Shown here: piece after piece, positions 25,602-33,501 of the stretch
How the letters are laid out: the number at the start of each line of letters is the position of its first letter
Position numbering within the stretch: the first letter of the stretch is position 1
NCBI RefSeq assembly: GCF_900177805.1
Contig: NZ_FXAX01000001.1
Coordinates: forward strand, 1,860,001-1,924,000
Reading direction: 5' to 3'
Source: Fibrobacter sp. UWB13
Lineage (GTDB): Bacteria; Fibrobacterota; Fibrobacteria; Fibrobacterales; Fibrobacteraceae
DNA: 64,000 nucleotides
Notes under the pieces: model-generated
What the model saw: only the letters and a program-made list of their open reading frames with translations
What the model was told of the DNA's origin: nothing
Database searches by the model: none
Made by a program: the position numbers and the translations under genes

Positions 25602-26434
25602 TACCACCATACCTGTGCGCTGACACTCCACCCTTGAACAGGCATCCAACCTTTAGTGGAAATTTTCTGAATTTCATAGAAGTTATATAGATAGCGGAAA
25701 TCTATAGCAAAAATGGTTTTATAATCAATCGGCTTAAAAAGAATACCCGTTTTCAAAAATAAACTTAAGCCTTCCCCGCTCAAGTTTTCGCTAAATGAAT
25801 ACTCATCCGACTTGTACCCCATAAAGGACCAGCCAGCCCCCGCTCCCACAAAAGGAAATGCATAGCGACCATTAAACACGTAAGCAGGAGAAAAGAATAT
25901 TCCAAAATACCAGAAATCATCGTCACCTAATCCTTCGTCAATTCCCCAATTAAAATCTATAGAAGCAAGGAAGTTGCTATATAAGAACTGAAACGAAAAA
26001 TCGAGCAATGGCGCCGCCGCAAATTCAGGAACAGTCAAGACATGAGAGCCCAAGCCCAGACCAACCCTAAACCCATTCCATTGTCCAAACTTCATTGTAG
26101 TCACATCGACAATGGGAATCAAGTCATTGGGTGTATAAGCCATGTGCCTGTACGTCCAAACTTCTTTTTTGTTTTTGGAATTCATCAGCGTATAGACAAC
26201 GACAATGCCATCGTCTTTTCGCAACATCTTGATTTGCAAAATAAAATCGCTTTCGATTTCGTATTCGACCACGCGCACATCTTTTTTGTTTTCGATGTAC
26301 CCTTTAGTCCAACGGACAAGCTTATCGGCATAATCCTGATGCACACCATCCAATTCCACAGCGGGAATAAACACGCTAGGTTTTGCCCAAAGGGCAGCGC
26401 ACAAAACAGCAACAATAAACGCACTAAGTTTCAT
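25601..26434 (-). CDS. Secreted outer-membrane-like protein of unknown function
   Basis: 277 aa from ATG 26434 (the TTG 9 nt upstream is less likely). Signal peptide MKLSAFIVAVLCAALWAKP. The first 100 mature residues look like a soluble alpha/beta domain (DYADKLVRWTKGYIENKKDVRVVEYEI), followed by repeated amphipathic aromatic strands (LDFSFQFLYSNFLASIDFNWG, FFSPAYVFNGRYAFPFVGAGAG) and an end in SVSAQVWW, compatible with a beta barrel with a C-terminal aromatic residue. First gene of a two-gene unit with the lipoprotein at 25098. Function unknown. Confidence 0.65.
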   Translation of the reverse strand: MKLSAFIVAVLCAALWAKPSVFIPAVELDGVHQDYADKLVRWTKGYIENKKDVRVVEYEIESDFILQIKMLRKDDGIVVVYTLMNSKNKKEVWTYRHMAYTPNDLIPIVDVTTMKFGQWNGFRVGLGLGSHVLTVPEFAAAPLLDFSFQFLYSNFLASIDFNWGIDEGLGDDDFWYFGIFFSPAYVFNGRYAFPFVGAGAGWSFMGYKSDEYSFSENLSGEGLSLFLKTGILFKPIDYKTIFAIDFRYLYNFYEIQKISTKGWMPVQGWSVSAQVWW

Positions 26435-26486
26435 ATCTAACAAAATCTCTCATTCAACATTTGTTATAAAGATAGGAATAATAAAG

Positions 26487-26528
26487 GACATAAACAAAAA
26501 GACCGCAGCATTTTATTGCTACGGTCTT
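26487..26528 (-). terminator. Terminator downstream of carB
   Basis: On the minus strand, AAAGACCGTAGCA and TGCTGCGGTCTTT form a 13-bp stem with one mismatch, followed by TTTTGTTTATG. It lies about 180 bp beyond the carB stop, past the rearranged tail region. Confidence 0.75.
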
Positions 26529-26582
26529 TAAAGTTTTTGGATCCTATCGCGTCCTTACGGATGCTCCAGGATGACACGCTAA

Positions 26583-26708
26583 TTACACCTCTTCGATGCT
26601 TGCGTGGTATTGACGCCTACGGCGTCAGCGGCTTCGGCTCAGCCATGCCAGAGTGCAAGCACTCTGTCGCGGCATTCGCCTTGCACGCTACTCTTGCAGG
26701 CTCTTCAG
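26583..26708. repeat. Split extra copy of the carB 3' end around a palindromic element
   Basis: 26583-26609 matches the last 27 bp of carB (26709-26735) with three differences and would encode YHASIEEV-stop on the minus strand. 26689-26707 is an exact 19-bp copy of carB 26733-26751. Between them, 26610-26688 contains GACGCCTACGGCGTC and an inner AGAGTGCAAGCACTCT palindrome flanked by ATGCC/GGCAT, bordered on both sides by TA. Confidence 0.7.
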
Positions 26709-29700
26709 TTAAATCTCTTCAATGCTTGCGTGGTACTCTTGCAGGCTCTTCACTGCACCATGTCCGTTCCTTGCAGCGGCGATGCCCTTCACGGTGTTGT
26801 AAGCACCGGCGAGGGTCGTGATGTAAGGCACCTTGTACTTGATGGCGGCCTTGCGGATGGCGCTTTCGTCCTTGATGGCGTCGCGCTTTGCCCACGGCGT
26901 GTTGATGATGAGGTTCACCTGCTTGTTCAGGATGATGTCGAGAACGTTCGGGCGGCCTTCGGCGATCTTGTTCACCACTTCGCACTTGACGCCGGCCTTC
27001 TCGTAGAACTTGGCGGTGCCTTCGGTAGCGTAAATCTTGAAGCCGAGCTTCTGGAATTCCTTGCCGATTTCAATTGCCTGTTCAGACAAGTTAACCTTGT
27101 CGGAGAGGCTGATAAGCACGGCGCCTTCGTTCGGGAGGAAGGAACCTGCGGCTTCCTGGCTCTTGTAGTAAGCGAGGGCGTAGTCGTCGGAGAGGCCGAG
27201 CACTTCACCCGTGGAGCGCATTTCGGGGCCGAGAACCGGGTCCACCTTCGGGAACTTGTCGAACGGGAACACGGCTTCCTTGGCACCGTGGTGGTTGAAC
27301 TTCTTGTCCTTGAGCTTAAGGTCTTCGAGCTTGGCACCGAGCATCAGGCGGGTCGCGAGGCGGGCCATCTGGGTGTTACAAACCTTGGAGACCAGCGGCA
27401 CCGTGCGGGATGCACGCGGGTTGGCTTCGAGGACGAACACCTTGCCGTCTTCGATGGCGTACTGCATGTTCATGAGGCCACACACGTGGAGGGCTTCGGC
27501 AATCTTACGGGTGTAATCCTTGATGGTTGCCAAGTTTTCCTTCGTGATGGTCACCGGCGGGATAATGCAAGCGGAGTCACCGGAGTGGACACCGGCAAGT
27601 TCGACGTGTTCCATCACGGACGGGATGTAAACATGTTCGCCGTCAGAGAGGGCGTCGGCTTCGCATTCCAAAGCGTTGTGGAGGAAGCGGTCGATGAGGA
27701 GCGGACGATCCGGGGTCACGCCCACGGCCTTCGCCACGTATTCGCGGAGCATGTTCTCGTCGTAGATGACTTCCATGCCGCGGCCGCCAAGCACGAAGCT
27801 CGGGCGGATCATCACCGGGTAGCCGCCAATCTGCTTGACGCAAGCGAGGGCTTCGTCGATGTTCGTGGCCATGCCGCTTTCCGGCATCGGGATGCCGAGC
27901 TGATCCATCATCTTGCGGAACAAGTCGCGGTCTTCGGCGATATCGATGGAGTCGATGCTCGTACCGAGAATCTTGACGCCTTCGTCGCTAAGGGCGCGGG
28001 CGATGTTCAGCGGAGTCTGGCCACCGAACTGCACGATCACGCCGGCCGGCTTTTCCTTATGATAGATCTGCAGAACGTCTTCCAAAGAAACCGGTTCGAA
28101 GTACAGCTTGTCGCTGGTATCGTAGTCGGTAGAAACCGTTTCAGGGTTGCAGTTCACCATGATGGTTTCGTAACCCAGTTCGCGAAGAGCCATTGCAGCG
28201 TGGCAGCAGCAGTAGTCGAATTCGATGCCCTGGCCGATTCTGTTCGGGCCACCGCCGAGAATCATGATCTTCTTCGGGTTGTTGGAAGCGGTAGATTCGT
28301 CCTTGCAGTTGTAGGTGCTGTAGTAGTAGAACTGGTTTTCAACACCGCTCACCGGCACTGCACACCAGCCTTCGACCACGCCGAGTTCCGTACGCTTCTT
28401 GCGCACGTCCTTTTCACGGATGCCGAGGATCTTCGCGATGTACTTGTCGCTGAAGCCGTCTTTCTTGGCCTTGACGAGGAGTTCGTCAGCAGGCAGGCGG
28501 CCCGGAGTCTTGAGCATTTCTTCTTCGAGTTCCACGAGTTCGCGCATCTGCTGCACGAAGTAGGCCTTTTCGTAGGTGGCGGCGAAGATTTCTTCGTCGG
28601 TAGCGCCCTTGCGGATGGCTTCGTACATCTGGAAGTGGCGTTCGGAAGAAGCGGTCTTCATCATTTCGAGGAGCTCTTCCTTGCTCTTCTTGTTGAAGTC
28701 CTTCGCAAAGCCGAGGCCGGAGCGACCGTTTTCGAGACCGCGAATAGCCTTCTGGAGGGTTTCCTTGTAGGTCTTGCCGATAGCCATGACTTCGCCCACG
28801 GCCTTCATCTGGGTGCCGAGGCAGTCATCGACGCCGCGGAACTTTTCAAATGCCCAGCGAGCGAACTTGAGCACCACGTAGTCACCGCTCGGGGTGTACT
28901 TTTCGAGGCTTCCATCGCGCCAGTACGGAATCTGGTCGAGGGTGAGGCCTGCGGCGAGCTTTGCAGAAATGAGAGCGATCGGGAAGCCGGTAGCCTTCGA
29001 AGCAAGAGCGGAGGAGCGGCTGGTACGCGGGTTGATTTCGATAATCACCACACGGCCGGTCTTCGGGTCGTGAGCGAACTGCACGTTGGTACCGCCAATC
29101 ACGCCGATAGATTCCACAATCTTGAAGGCCTTTTCCTTCAGTTCTTCTTCGAGCTTCTTGTCGATGGTGAGGAACGGGGCTGCGCAGAAGGAGTCGCCGG
29201 TATGCACGCCCACCGGGTCGATGTTTTCGATGAAGCAGATGGCAATCATCTGGTTCTTGGAGTCACGCACGACTTCGACTTCCAGCTCTTCCCAACCGAG
29301 GATGGATTCTTCGATGAGGCACTGGTGCGTCATGGAGAGTTCAAGACCGTTAGAGCAAATGGTGCGGAGTTCTTCCACATTGTAGCAGAAACCGCCGCCT
29401 GCACCGCCCATGGTGTATGCCGGGCGAACCACAACCGGGTAGCCGATTTCGGAAACGATCTTTTCGGCTTCTTCCACAGAGTGGCAAATGCCGGAGCGCG
29501 GGGTGTCGATGCCGAGCTTCTGCATGGTTTCCTTGAAGATTTCACGGTCTTCGCCGCGTTCGATAGCGTCGAGGTTCACACCGATCACCTTCACGCCGTA
29601 CTTGTCCAGCACGCCGGCCTTGCTCAAAGCAGAGGCGAGGTTCAAGCCGGTCTGACCGCCCAAGTTCGGGAGGAGTGCCTGCGGGCGTTCCTTTTCGATA

Positions 29701-29927
29701 ATCTGGGTGAGGCGGGCGACGTTCAGCGGTTCGATGTAGGTGGCATCGGCCATGACCGGGTCGGTCATGATGGTAGCCGGGTTAGAGTTCACGAGCACAA
29801 TCTTGTAACCCTGTTCGCGCAGGGCCTTGCAAGCCTGGGTGCCGGAATAGTCGAATTCGCAAGCCTGACCGATCACGATCGGGCCAGAACCGATGATAAG
29901 GACTTTGTCGATGCCTTCAATCTTCAT
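26709..29927 (-). CDS. carB: Carbamoyl-phosphate synthase large subunit
   Basis: 1072 aa, full length. Two ATP-grasp halves are visible, each opening with a GSGP or GGGPNRIGQG motif (IIGSGPIVIGQACEFDYSG; ILGGGPNRIGQGIEFDY), ATP-grasp signatures EINPRTSRSSALASKATG and EANPRASRTVPLVSKV, and a C-terminal MGS-like allosteric domain from about residue 935. It forms carbamoyl phosphate from ammonia, bicarbonate and two ATP, feeding pyrimidine and arginine synthesis; carA is not in this window. The start ATG follows ACGGAGATAAACAAA. Highly biased codon use makes the opposite strand open over most of its length. An attenuator-like leader precedes it, and its last 40 bp are duplicated downstream. Confidence 0.98.
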   Translation of the reverse strand: MKIEGIDKVLIIGSGPIVIGQACEFDYSGTQACKALREQGYKIVLVNSNPATIMTDPVMADATYIEPLNVARLTQIIEKERPQALLPNLGGQTGLNLASALSKAGVLDKYGVKVIGVNLDAIERGEDREIFKETMQKLGIDTPRSGICHSVEEAEKIVSEIGYPVVVRPAYTMGGAGGGFCYNVEELRTICSNGLELSMTHQCLIEESILGWEELEVEVVRDSKNQMIAICFIENIDPVGVHTGDSFCAAPFLTIDKKLEEELKEKAFKIVESIGVIGGTNVQFAHDPKTGRVVIIEINPRTSRSSALASKATGFPIALISAKLAAGLTLDQIPYWRDGSLEKYTPSGDYVVLKFARWAFEKFRGVDDCLGTQMKAVGEVMAIGKTYKETLQKAIRGLENGRSGLGFAKDFNKKSKEELLEMMKTASSERHFQMYEAIRKGATDEEIFAATYEKAYFVQQMRELVELEEEMLKTPGRLPADELLVKAKKDGFSDKYIAKILGIREKDVRKKRTELGVVEGWCAVPVSGVENQFYYYSTYNCKDESTASNNPKKIMILGGGPNRIGQGIEFDYCCCHAAMALRELGYETIMVNCNPETVSTDYDTSDKLYFEPVSLEDVLQIYHKEKPAGVIVQFGGQTPLNIARALSDEGVKILGTSIDSIDIAEDRDLFRKMMDQLGIPMPESGMATNIDEALACVKQIGGYPVMIRPSFVLGGRGMEVIYDENMLREYVAKAVGVTPDRPLLIDRFLHNALECEADALSDGEHVYIPSVMEHVELAGVHSGDSACIIPPVTITKENLATIKDYTRKIAEALHVCGLMNMQYAIEDGKVFVLEANPRASRTVPLVSKVCNTQMARLATRLMLGAKLEDLKLKDKKFNHHGAKEAVFPFDKFPKVDPVLGPEMRSTGEVLGLSDDYALAYYKSQEAAGSFLPNEGAVLISLSDKVNLSEQAIEIGKEFQKLGFKIYATEGTAKFYEKAGVKCEVVNKIAEGRPNVLDIILNKQVNLIINTPWAKRDAIKDESAIRKAAIKYKVPYITTLAGAYNTVKGIAAARNGHGAVKSLQEYHASIEEI

Positions 29928-29956
29928 TTTGTTTATCTCCGTTGACTAATTATTTA

Positions 29957-30103
29957 TTAAAACTCGTATTTATTGTTTAAAAAAAGAGCTGAACCAAATG
30001 GCTCAGCATCTTTAAAAACAATATTGGAAATAGAAAGAGTAGCGAACGGCGCGACATGCATAATGTCGCAGTTGCGCTTAGCGTTTTTGAGCATTCCGTT
30101 CAT
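29957..30103 (-). CDS. Putative carB leader peptide (48 codons)
   Basis: Reads MNGMLKNAKRNCDIMHVAPF and onward to a stop at 29957, 30 nt before the carB start. AGGAAAG lies 5 nt upstream of the ATG. The reading frame passes through the intrinsic terminator at 29979-30007 (codons about 33-42), preceded by a pyrimidine-rich stretch. This fits a leader peptide whose translation prevents terminator folding, as in E. coli pyrBI. The peptide itself has no recognisable domain. An in-frame TTG at 30139 lies in the -10 box and is not credible. Evidence is architectural only. Confidence 0.5.
   Translation of the reverse strand: MNGMLKNAKRNCDIMHVAPFATLSISNIVFKDAEPFGSALFLNNKYEF
29979..30007 (-). terminator. 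Intrinsic terminator (candidate attenuator) upstream of carB
   Basis: Minus-strand RNA: GCTGAGCC, loop ATTT, GGTTCAGC (stem 30007-30000 / 29995-29988, one G-U pair), then TCTTTTTTT. On the plus strand the same position is an A-C mismatch, so the hairpin is made for the minus strand. It lies about 52 bp before carB. Confidence 0.85.
30051..30069 (-). promoter_or_regulatory. Pause-like hairpin in the carB leader
   Basis: GCGACAT / ATGTCGC 7-bp perfect stem with a 5-nt loop, 43 nt before the attenuator, followed on the minus strand by the pyrimidine-rich CTACTCTTTCTATTTCC segment. Confidence 0.5.
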
Positions 30104-30138
30104 CACTTTCCTATTTCGCAAAGACTTAAACTTGTGCA

Positions 30139-30167
30139 AATATAGAATAAGTGATAAATCCTTTCAA
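30139..30167 (-). promoter_or_regulatory. Probable carB leader promoter
   Basis: TTGAAA (30167-30162), exactly 17 bp, TATATT (30144-30139) on the minus strand. The start of transcription would be near 30132, giving a leader of about 205 nt. Confidence 0.65.
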
Positions 30168-30183
30168 TAGCGGGCTATAAAAA

Positions 30184-30360
30184 TTAGTCCTCATCCATCG
30201 AAGAATCGTCTTCCTGCACGTCATCCTGGCATTCCGGAAGCGACGGCTTATTCTTGCACTTTTCATGAAGCGTTTCGTAATCAGAGTCTGCCGGAGCGGA
30301 ACAAGCCATAAGACCCAGAATCGAAACAAGAGAGACCAAGCTCAAAATCCAACGTTTCAT
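30184..30360 (-). CDS. Small lipoprotein, 58 aa
   Basis: Too short for usual length cut-offs but well supported: GAGGTATTTT before ATG 30360, a lipoprotein signal MKRWILSLVSLVSILGLMAC with lipobox LMAC, then a mature chain of about 39 residues: SAPADSDYETLHEKCKNK, two further Cys (LHEKCK, PECQ) that could pair, and an acidic tail QEDDSSMDED. It stands alone between hup and the carB leader on the same strand. No homologous family is known to me; the acidic, Cys-paired layout suggests a periplasmic or outer-membrane-anchored peptide. Confidence 0.75.
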   Translation of the reverse strand: MKRWILSLVSLVSILGLMACSAPADSDYETLHEKCKNKPSLPECQDDVQEDDSSMDED

Positions 30361-30420
30361 AAAATACCTCTAAATCGTTATCCACCAATATAATAAACAA
30401 TTAAACAGAGACACGCGTTC

Positions 30421-30450
30421 AATACAAAATAGGGTCGCAAAAAGCGACCC
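30421..30450 (-). terminator. Terminator of hup
   Basis: GGGTCGC (30432-30438) / GCGACCC (30444-30450), AAAAA loop; minus-strand tract TATTTTGTATT. Follows the hup stop by 34 bp. Confidence 0.8.
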
Positions 30451-30483
30451 ATCCTTTGCAAAAAGCAAATCTAGCTCAGAGAA

Positions 30484-30786
30484 TTACTTCTTAGCCGGCT
30501 TGTTCTTAGCAGCGGTTTCCTTGAGAGCTGCACCAGCCTTGAAGCCAACAGTCTTGGAAGCCTTGATCTTGATGGTTGCACCAGTCTGCGGGTTACGACC
30601 AGTACGAGCAGCACGAGCCTTCACAGTGAAAGTACCGAAACCGATGAGCTGAACGTTGCCGTCCTTCTTGATGCCAGCAGCGATACCGTCGAGAACGGCG
30701 TCGATAGCACGAGCAGCAGCAGCCTTAGATTCAATGCCAGCTTCCTTGTTAGCGAGCACAGCTTCAATAAGATCTTGTTTGTTCAT
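30484..30786 (-). CDS. hup: DNA-binding protein HU
   Basis: 100 aa. MNKQDLIEAVLANKEAGIES and the IGFGTFTVKARAARTGRNPQTG signature of the HU/IHF family at about 45-68 are intact, including the DNA-minor-groove Pro in NPQTG. A Lys/Ala-rich tail of about ten residues extends beyond the usual 90-aa HU, as in some Bacteroidota and Actinobacteria. It bends and compacts DNA. AAGGAGTTATAAA before the ATG is a strong ribosome-binding site; TATAAT lies about 41 bp upstream. HU rather than IHF because it is a stand-alone homodimer-type sequence. Confidence 0.95.
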   Translation of the reverse strand: MNKQDLIEAVLANKEAGIESKAAAARAIDAVLDGIAAGIKKDGNVQLIGFGTFTVKARAARTGRNPQTGATIKIKASKTVGFKAGAALKETAAKNKPAKK

Positions 30787-30826
30787 TTTATAACTCCTTG
30801 AGTCAGATTTGTGAATTGTTGGTAAT

Positions 30827-30855
30827 ATTATACCTTTTTTTTCACGGGGAGGAAA
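30827..30855 (-). promoter_or_regulatory. Probable hup promoter
   Basis: Consensus TATAAT at 30832-30827 on the minus strand, 41 bp before the start codon; the -35 region (TTTCCT) is weak. Confidence 0.5.
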
Positions 30856-30892
30856 GCTTTTAAATGAAAAAAGTTTTTAAAACCGCATAAAA

Positions 30893-32020
30893 TCAAGCCT
30901 TGGGAGCCAGTCTGCCCGCATCTTCTACGTACTGGTCGGCTCTAGTCCTTAATTTCTCTACATAGACAAGGCATATGCACGTAAAGGGAATCGCCACCAA
31001 AAGTCCCAAAAAGCCAAGCAACTTGCCCCAAATCGAGAGCGACAGAAGGATCCCTACAGGCGGCAAATTCATGGACTTACCGACAATGTGCGGCACCAAA
31101 AAGAAGTCCTGGATAATCTGTACAACAAGGTAAATCGCAAGGATGATAATTGCCACTTCCCAAAACGGCATGCCCTTGTCCAAAGCGTAAACCACCGCCA
31201 GTAGTAAGGCGAGCGGGATAGTCGTGAGCTGCATGTAAGGGATCATGTTCAATGCCCCGGAGAAAAGTCCAAACGCCATCCCCATCGGGAGTCCCATCAC
31301 GCTAAAGCCAATTGCATACAAAACGCCAACCGTAAAGGCGACCATGGATTGAGCACGGAAGTACGTTCCCATAAATTTGTCCGTAGAGCTAGCGAATTCA
31401 CCAGCTTCACGGCGGTAACGTCTCGGGATCAAGCGGCGAATGCCCTTCCTGATTTTATGCATGTCAAGCATAATGAAGACAAGGTACATAAACACGACAG
31501 CCGCACTGGAAATACCCATGACAATCGTAGATGTCTTCGAAAGAATGTCCCAAGCGCCCGGAAGAATGCGGTCCGATACCGTCTGCACCACGCTCCACAC
31601 GTCAAGCGATTCCATCGCCTCGGCAATGCTATTCCAAGAAATCATCGTCTTCACAGATGCCCACATATCCGCAGGCAAGAACGTCATGATTCGATCACTC
31701 CAAGTGGAGTCCGTAAAGATTTTCGAAATGAGCGTTCCCAGATACTGGACTTCATGCATGACTTTCGGGATAAAGAAATACATACAACCGCCAATAATAA
31801 TAGCGGCACCCAAAAGCACGACCACCACGGCAATCACGCGATAACGGAATTTTATTTGCAACCGGCAAACAAGCGGGTCCATGATATAGGCAATCAAGAA
31901 CGCCGCAAAAAACGGGAACAAAACTCCACTCAGATAATTCAATACAACAAGAGTAACGGCGACTGCAGCTGCAATCAGCACATAGCGCATTACCCTATCA
32001 AGCGTCCAATTTCTTTGCAT
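30893..32020 (-). CDS. AI-2E family transporter (PerM/TqsA-like permease)
   Basis: 375 aa with about eight hydrophobic segments. The family pattern is clear: an N-terminal pair of helices (VLNYLSGVLFPFFAAFLIAYIMDPL), a cytoplasmic linker, then the core AFTVGVLYAIGFSVMGLPMG, FSGALNMIPYMQLTTIPLAL and QDFFLVPHIVGKSMNLPPVGILLSL. Members export AI-2 or act as Na+/H+ antiporters; the substrate cannot be assigned. Its start overlaps the end of the upstream gene (31998) by 23 bp, so it is the last gene of a four-gene operon with the zinc-ribbon protein and the two membrane-anchored paralogues. Confidence 0.9.
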   Translation of the reverse strand: MQRNWTLDRVMRYVLIAAAVAVTLVVLNYLSGVLFPFFAAFLIAYIMDPLVCRLQIKFRYRVIAVVVVLLGAAIIIGGCMYFFIPKVMHEVQYLGTLISKIFTDSTWSDRIMTFLPADMWASVKTMISWNSIAEAMESLDVWSVVQTVSDRILPGAWDILSKTSTIVMGISSAAVVFMYLVFIMLDMHKIRKGIRRLIPRRYRREAGEFASSTDKFMGTYFRAQSMVAFTVGVLYAIGFSVMGLPMGMAFGLFSGALNMIPYMQLTTIPLALLLAVVYALDKGMPFWEVAIIILAIYLVVQIIQDFFLVPHIVGKSMNLPPVGILLSLSIWGKLLGFLGLLVAIPFTCICLVYVEKLRTRADQYVEDAGRLAPKA

Positions 32021-32786
32021 CTTTTCTTCCCCTACTTCTCAAGACATAAACTAAAAACAGCATAAAGCCGAACAAAATACATGCCAAAACAACATGCATC
32101 ATTTTCTTTTGTTCTGCGCTATGCCCCCAAATGCGCACAAAGCGAACTTCCATTTCATCCGGAATGCCGCGAAGCGTCGAGGCGCCACTTACAATTTCAA
32201 AGAATGCGGCACGGTTCAAGTACGTTTTGCCATCGTCTTCTTCAAGTCCCTGCTGCGACAGCCACCATTCCGGAACTCGGAATTCACTGAGCGAAATTTT
32301 GCTTACCGCAAAGCGTTCCTTCGAGCCACCCATCAGTAAGTAAGGCGCCGACGGGATTTCCTTTTCCAGAACGCGAAGGTTCGCATAATCTCCATTCCGC
32401 GTATAGACCGGGTCATCCGTCAAAATGCGGAGTTTCATGGAATTCATGCGTTTCGAAGCAACACGCACTTCCATGGAATCGAACTTCGTCAGGTCAAAAA
32501 CTCCGGCAGGCCGTTTGTCCACAGACTTCAAGTTAAAGCCAACGCCCGCATACGTAAACGCCTTGCCCGAATGGATGACCACAGAAGAGGTCAAGAGCGT
32601 ATCCGTCAATTGGACTTCGCTTGTCGAGAATCCACCGACTGCGCTATCATTCAACGGAAAAATTTCAAAAGTCCGCTCAGGGAAAAGCTCCACCGCCACT
32701 CCCCCACAGCGTGAATAGAAAAAGCCCCAAGCAATCAGCAGGACTAGGAAAAACGAGATTCCAATCCACCTACTTTTTTTCATCAT
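31998..32786 (-). CDS. Membrane-anchored protein, paralogue of the upstream gene
   Basis: 262 aa. N-terminal transmembrane segment (WIGISFFLVLLIAWGFFY), a periplasmic beta-sandwich-like domain and a C-terminal transmembrane segment (VVLACILFGFMLFLVYVL) with a basic cytoplasmic tail. It shares a layout with the 32770 protein: FPLNDSAVGGFSTSEVQLTD against FDDNAAGGTSAVQFKASDSL, a single-strand FDSMEVRV against VDTLYMDL, and FRVPEWW against FYIPDFWY. The extracytoplasmic part may bind carbohydrate, like CBM-type sensor domains, but no kinase or regulator domain is attached. Overlaps 16-17 bp with its upstream neighbour. Function unknown. Confidence 0.7.
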   Translation of the reverse strand: MMKKSRWIGISFFLVLLIAWGFFYSRCGGVAVELFPERTFEIFPLNDSAVGGFSTSEVQLTDTLLTSSVVIHSGKAFTYAGVGFNLKSVDKRPAGVFDLTKFDSMEVRVASKRMNSMKLRILTDDPVYTRNGDYANLRVLEKEIPSAPYLLMGGSKERFAVSKISLSEFRVPEWWLSQQGLEEDDGKTYLNRAAFFEIVSGASTLRGIPDEMEVRFVRIWGHSAEQKKMMHVVLACILFGFMLFLVYVLRSRGRKDAKKLDA

Positions 32787-33501
32787 ACTCCTTCACAGGG
32801 TGGCTACGTCCAATCGCCACGATCATAAGCCCAAGAATCATGAACAAGAAGATTCCGTAAGCCGTATTGCTTATACCGCTTGCAAAAATTTCTCGGACAT
32901 TTACGACAAAGTTCTTTCCACGAGGCTGTTTCCACCCTGCAGAAATTTCCACACGCGCAACGCTTTCGTGATGCAAGCGGTTTTTCGAGCGCTTGACTCC
33001 AAGATCGTCATACCAAAAGTCCGGGATGTAGAAATGTTCAAACGGGATGGCAATCTTATTGCGTCCGGTCTTCACAGGGACTTCTTTCAATAGCAACTTG
33101 AACGTATTAGACTTCTGCAAATCCGTCACATCTGGGTCATACGTCCAGACTTTCACAAGGATTTCATCTGTCCCGGCGATATCAAGGTCCATATAAAGCG
33201 TATCGACATTTTTCCAGTTGTGGAATTTCTTTTCGCCCGCCGGGTCAAAGTCAAATACAAGTCCGCACCAAGTCGGTTTCTTTTCGTCAGTGCCAAGAGC
33301 ACACTGGAACGAGGTTAGGGAATCCGAAGCTTTAAACTGGACAGCAGACGTTCCCCCGGCCGCATTATCGTCAAATGCAGATACTTTTGCACCATCCCCT
33401 AGTGGAAACACCGTTTCAGCAAATCGCTCTTTCGGAAGCATTACATAGATGGCAACAACAATAATCGCAATGATTGCTAAAATCGTATAGGATTTTTTCA
33501 T
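32770..33501 (-). CDS. Membrane-anchored protein with periplasmic CBM-like domain
   Basis: 243 aa with the same plan as the 31998 protein: N-terminal transmembrane helix (SYTILAIIAIIVVAIYVML), beta-rich periplasmic domain, C-terminal transmembrane helix (AYGIFLFMILGLMIVAIG) and a short charged tail. The domain contains GGTSAVQFKASDSLTSFQC, WCGLVFDFDP and FYIPDFWYDDLG. Its ATG directly follows the stop codon of the 33502 gene, so translation is coupled. Two tandem paralogues of this form suggest a heteromeric envelope sensor or scaffold. No known family recalled. Confidence 0.7.
   Translation of the reverse strand: MKKSYTILAIIAIIVVAIYVMLPKERFAETVFPLGDGAKVSAFDDNAAGGTSAVQFKASDSLTSFQCALGTDEKKPTWCGLVFDFDPAGEKKFHNWKNVDTLYMDLDIAGTDEILVKVWTYDPDVTDLQKSNTFKLLLKEVPVKTGRNKIAIPFEHFYIPDFWYDDLGVKRSKNRLHHESVARVEISAGWKQPRGKNFVVNVREIFASGISNTAYGIFLFMILGLMIVAIGRSHPVKEYDEKK

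Noticed and set aside
26604-29945. Plus-strand open frame of 1113 codons antisense to carB
   Set aside because: carB is unmistakable. Its strong codon bias (few codons that read as stops on the other strand) makes the antisense frame open; no ribosome-binding site or recognisable domain in it.
29957-30139. Leader ORF extended to a TTG start at 30139
   Set aside because: That start lies in the -10 box of the leader promoter; the ATG at 30103 has the ribosome-binding site.
30126-30329. Minus-strand frame of 67 codons overlapping the small lipoprotein in another frame
   Set aside because: No ribosome-binding site and Arg/Thr-rich content; the 58-aa lipoprotein frame has a signal peptide and SD.
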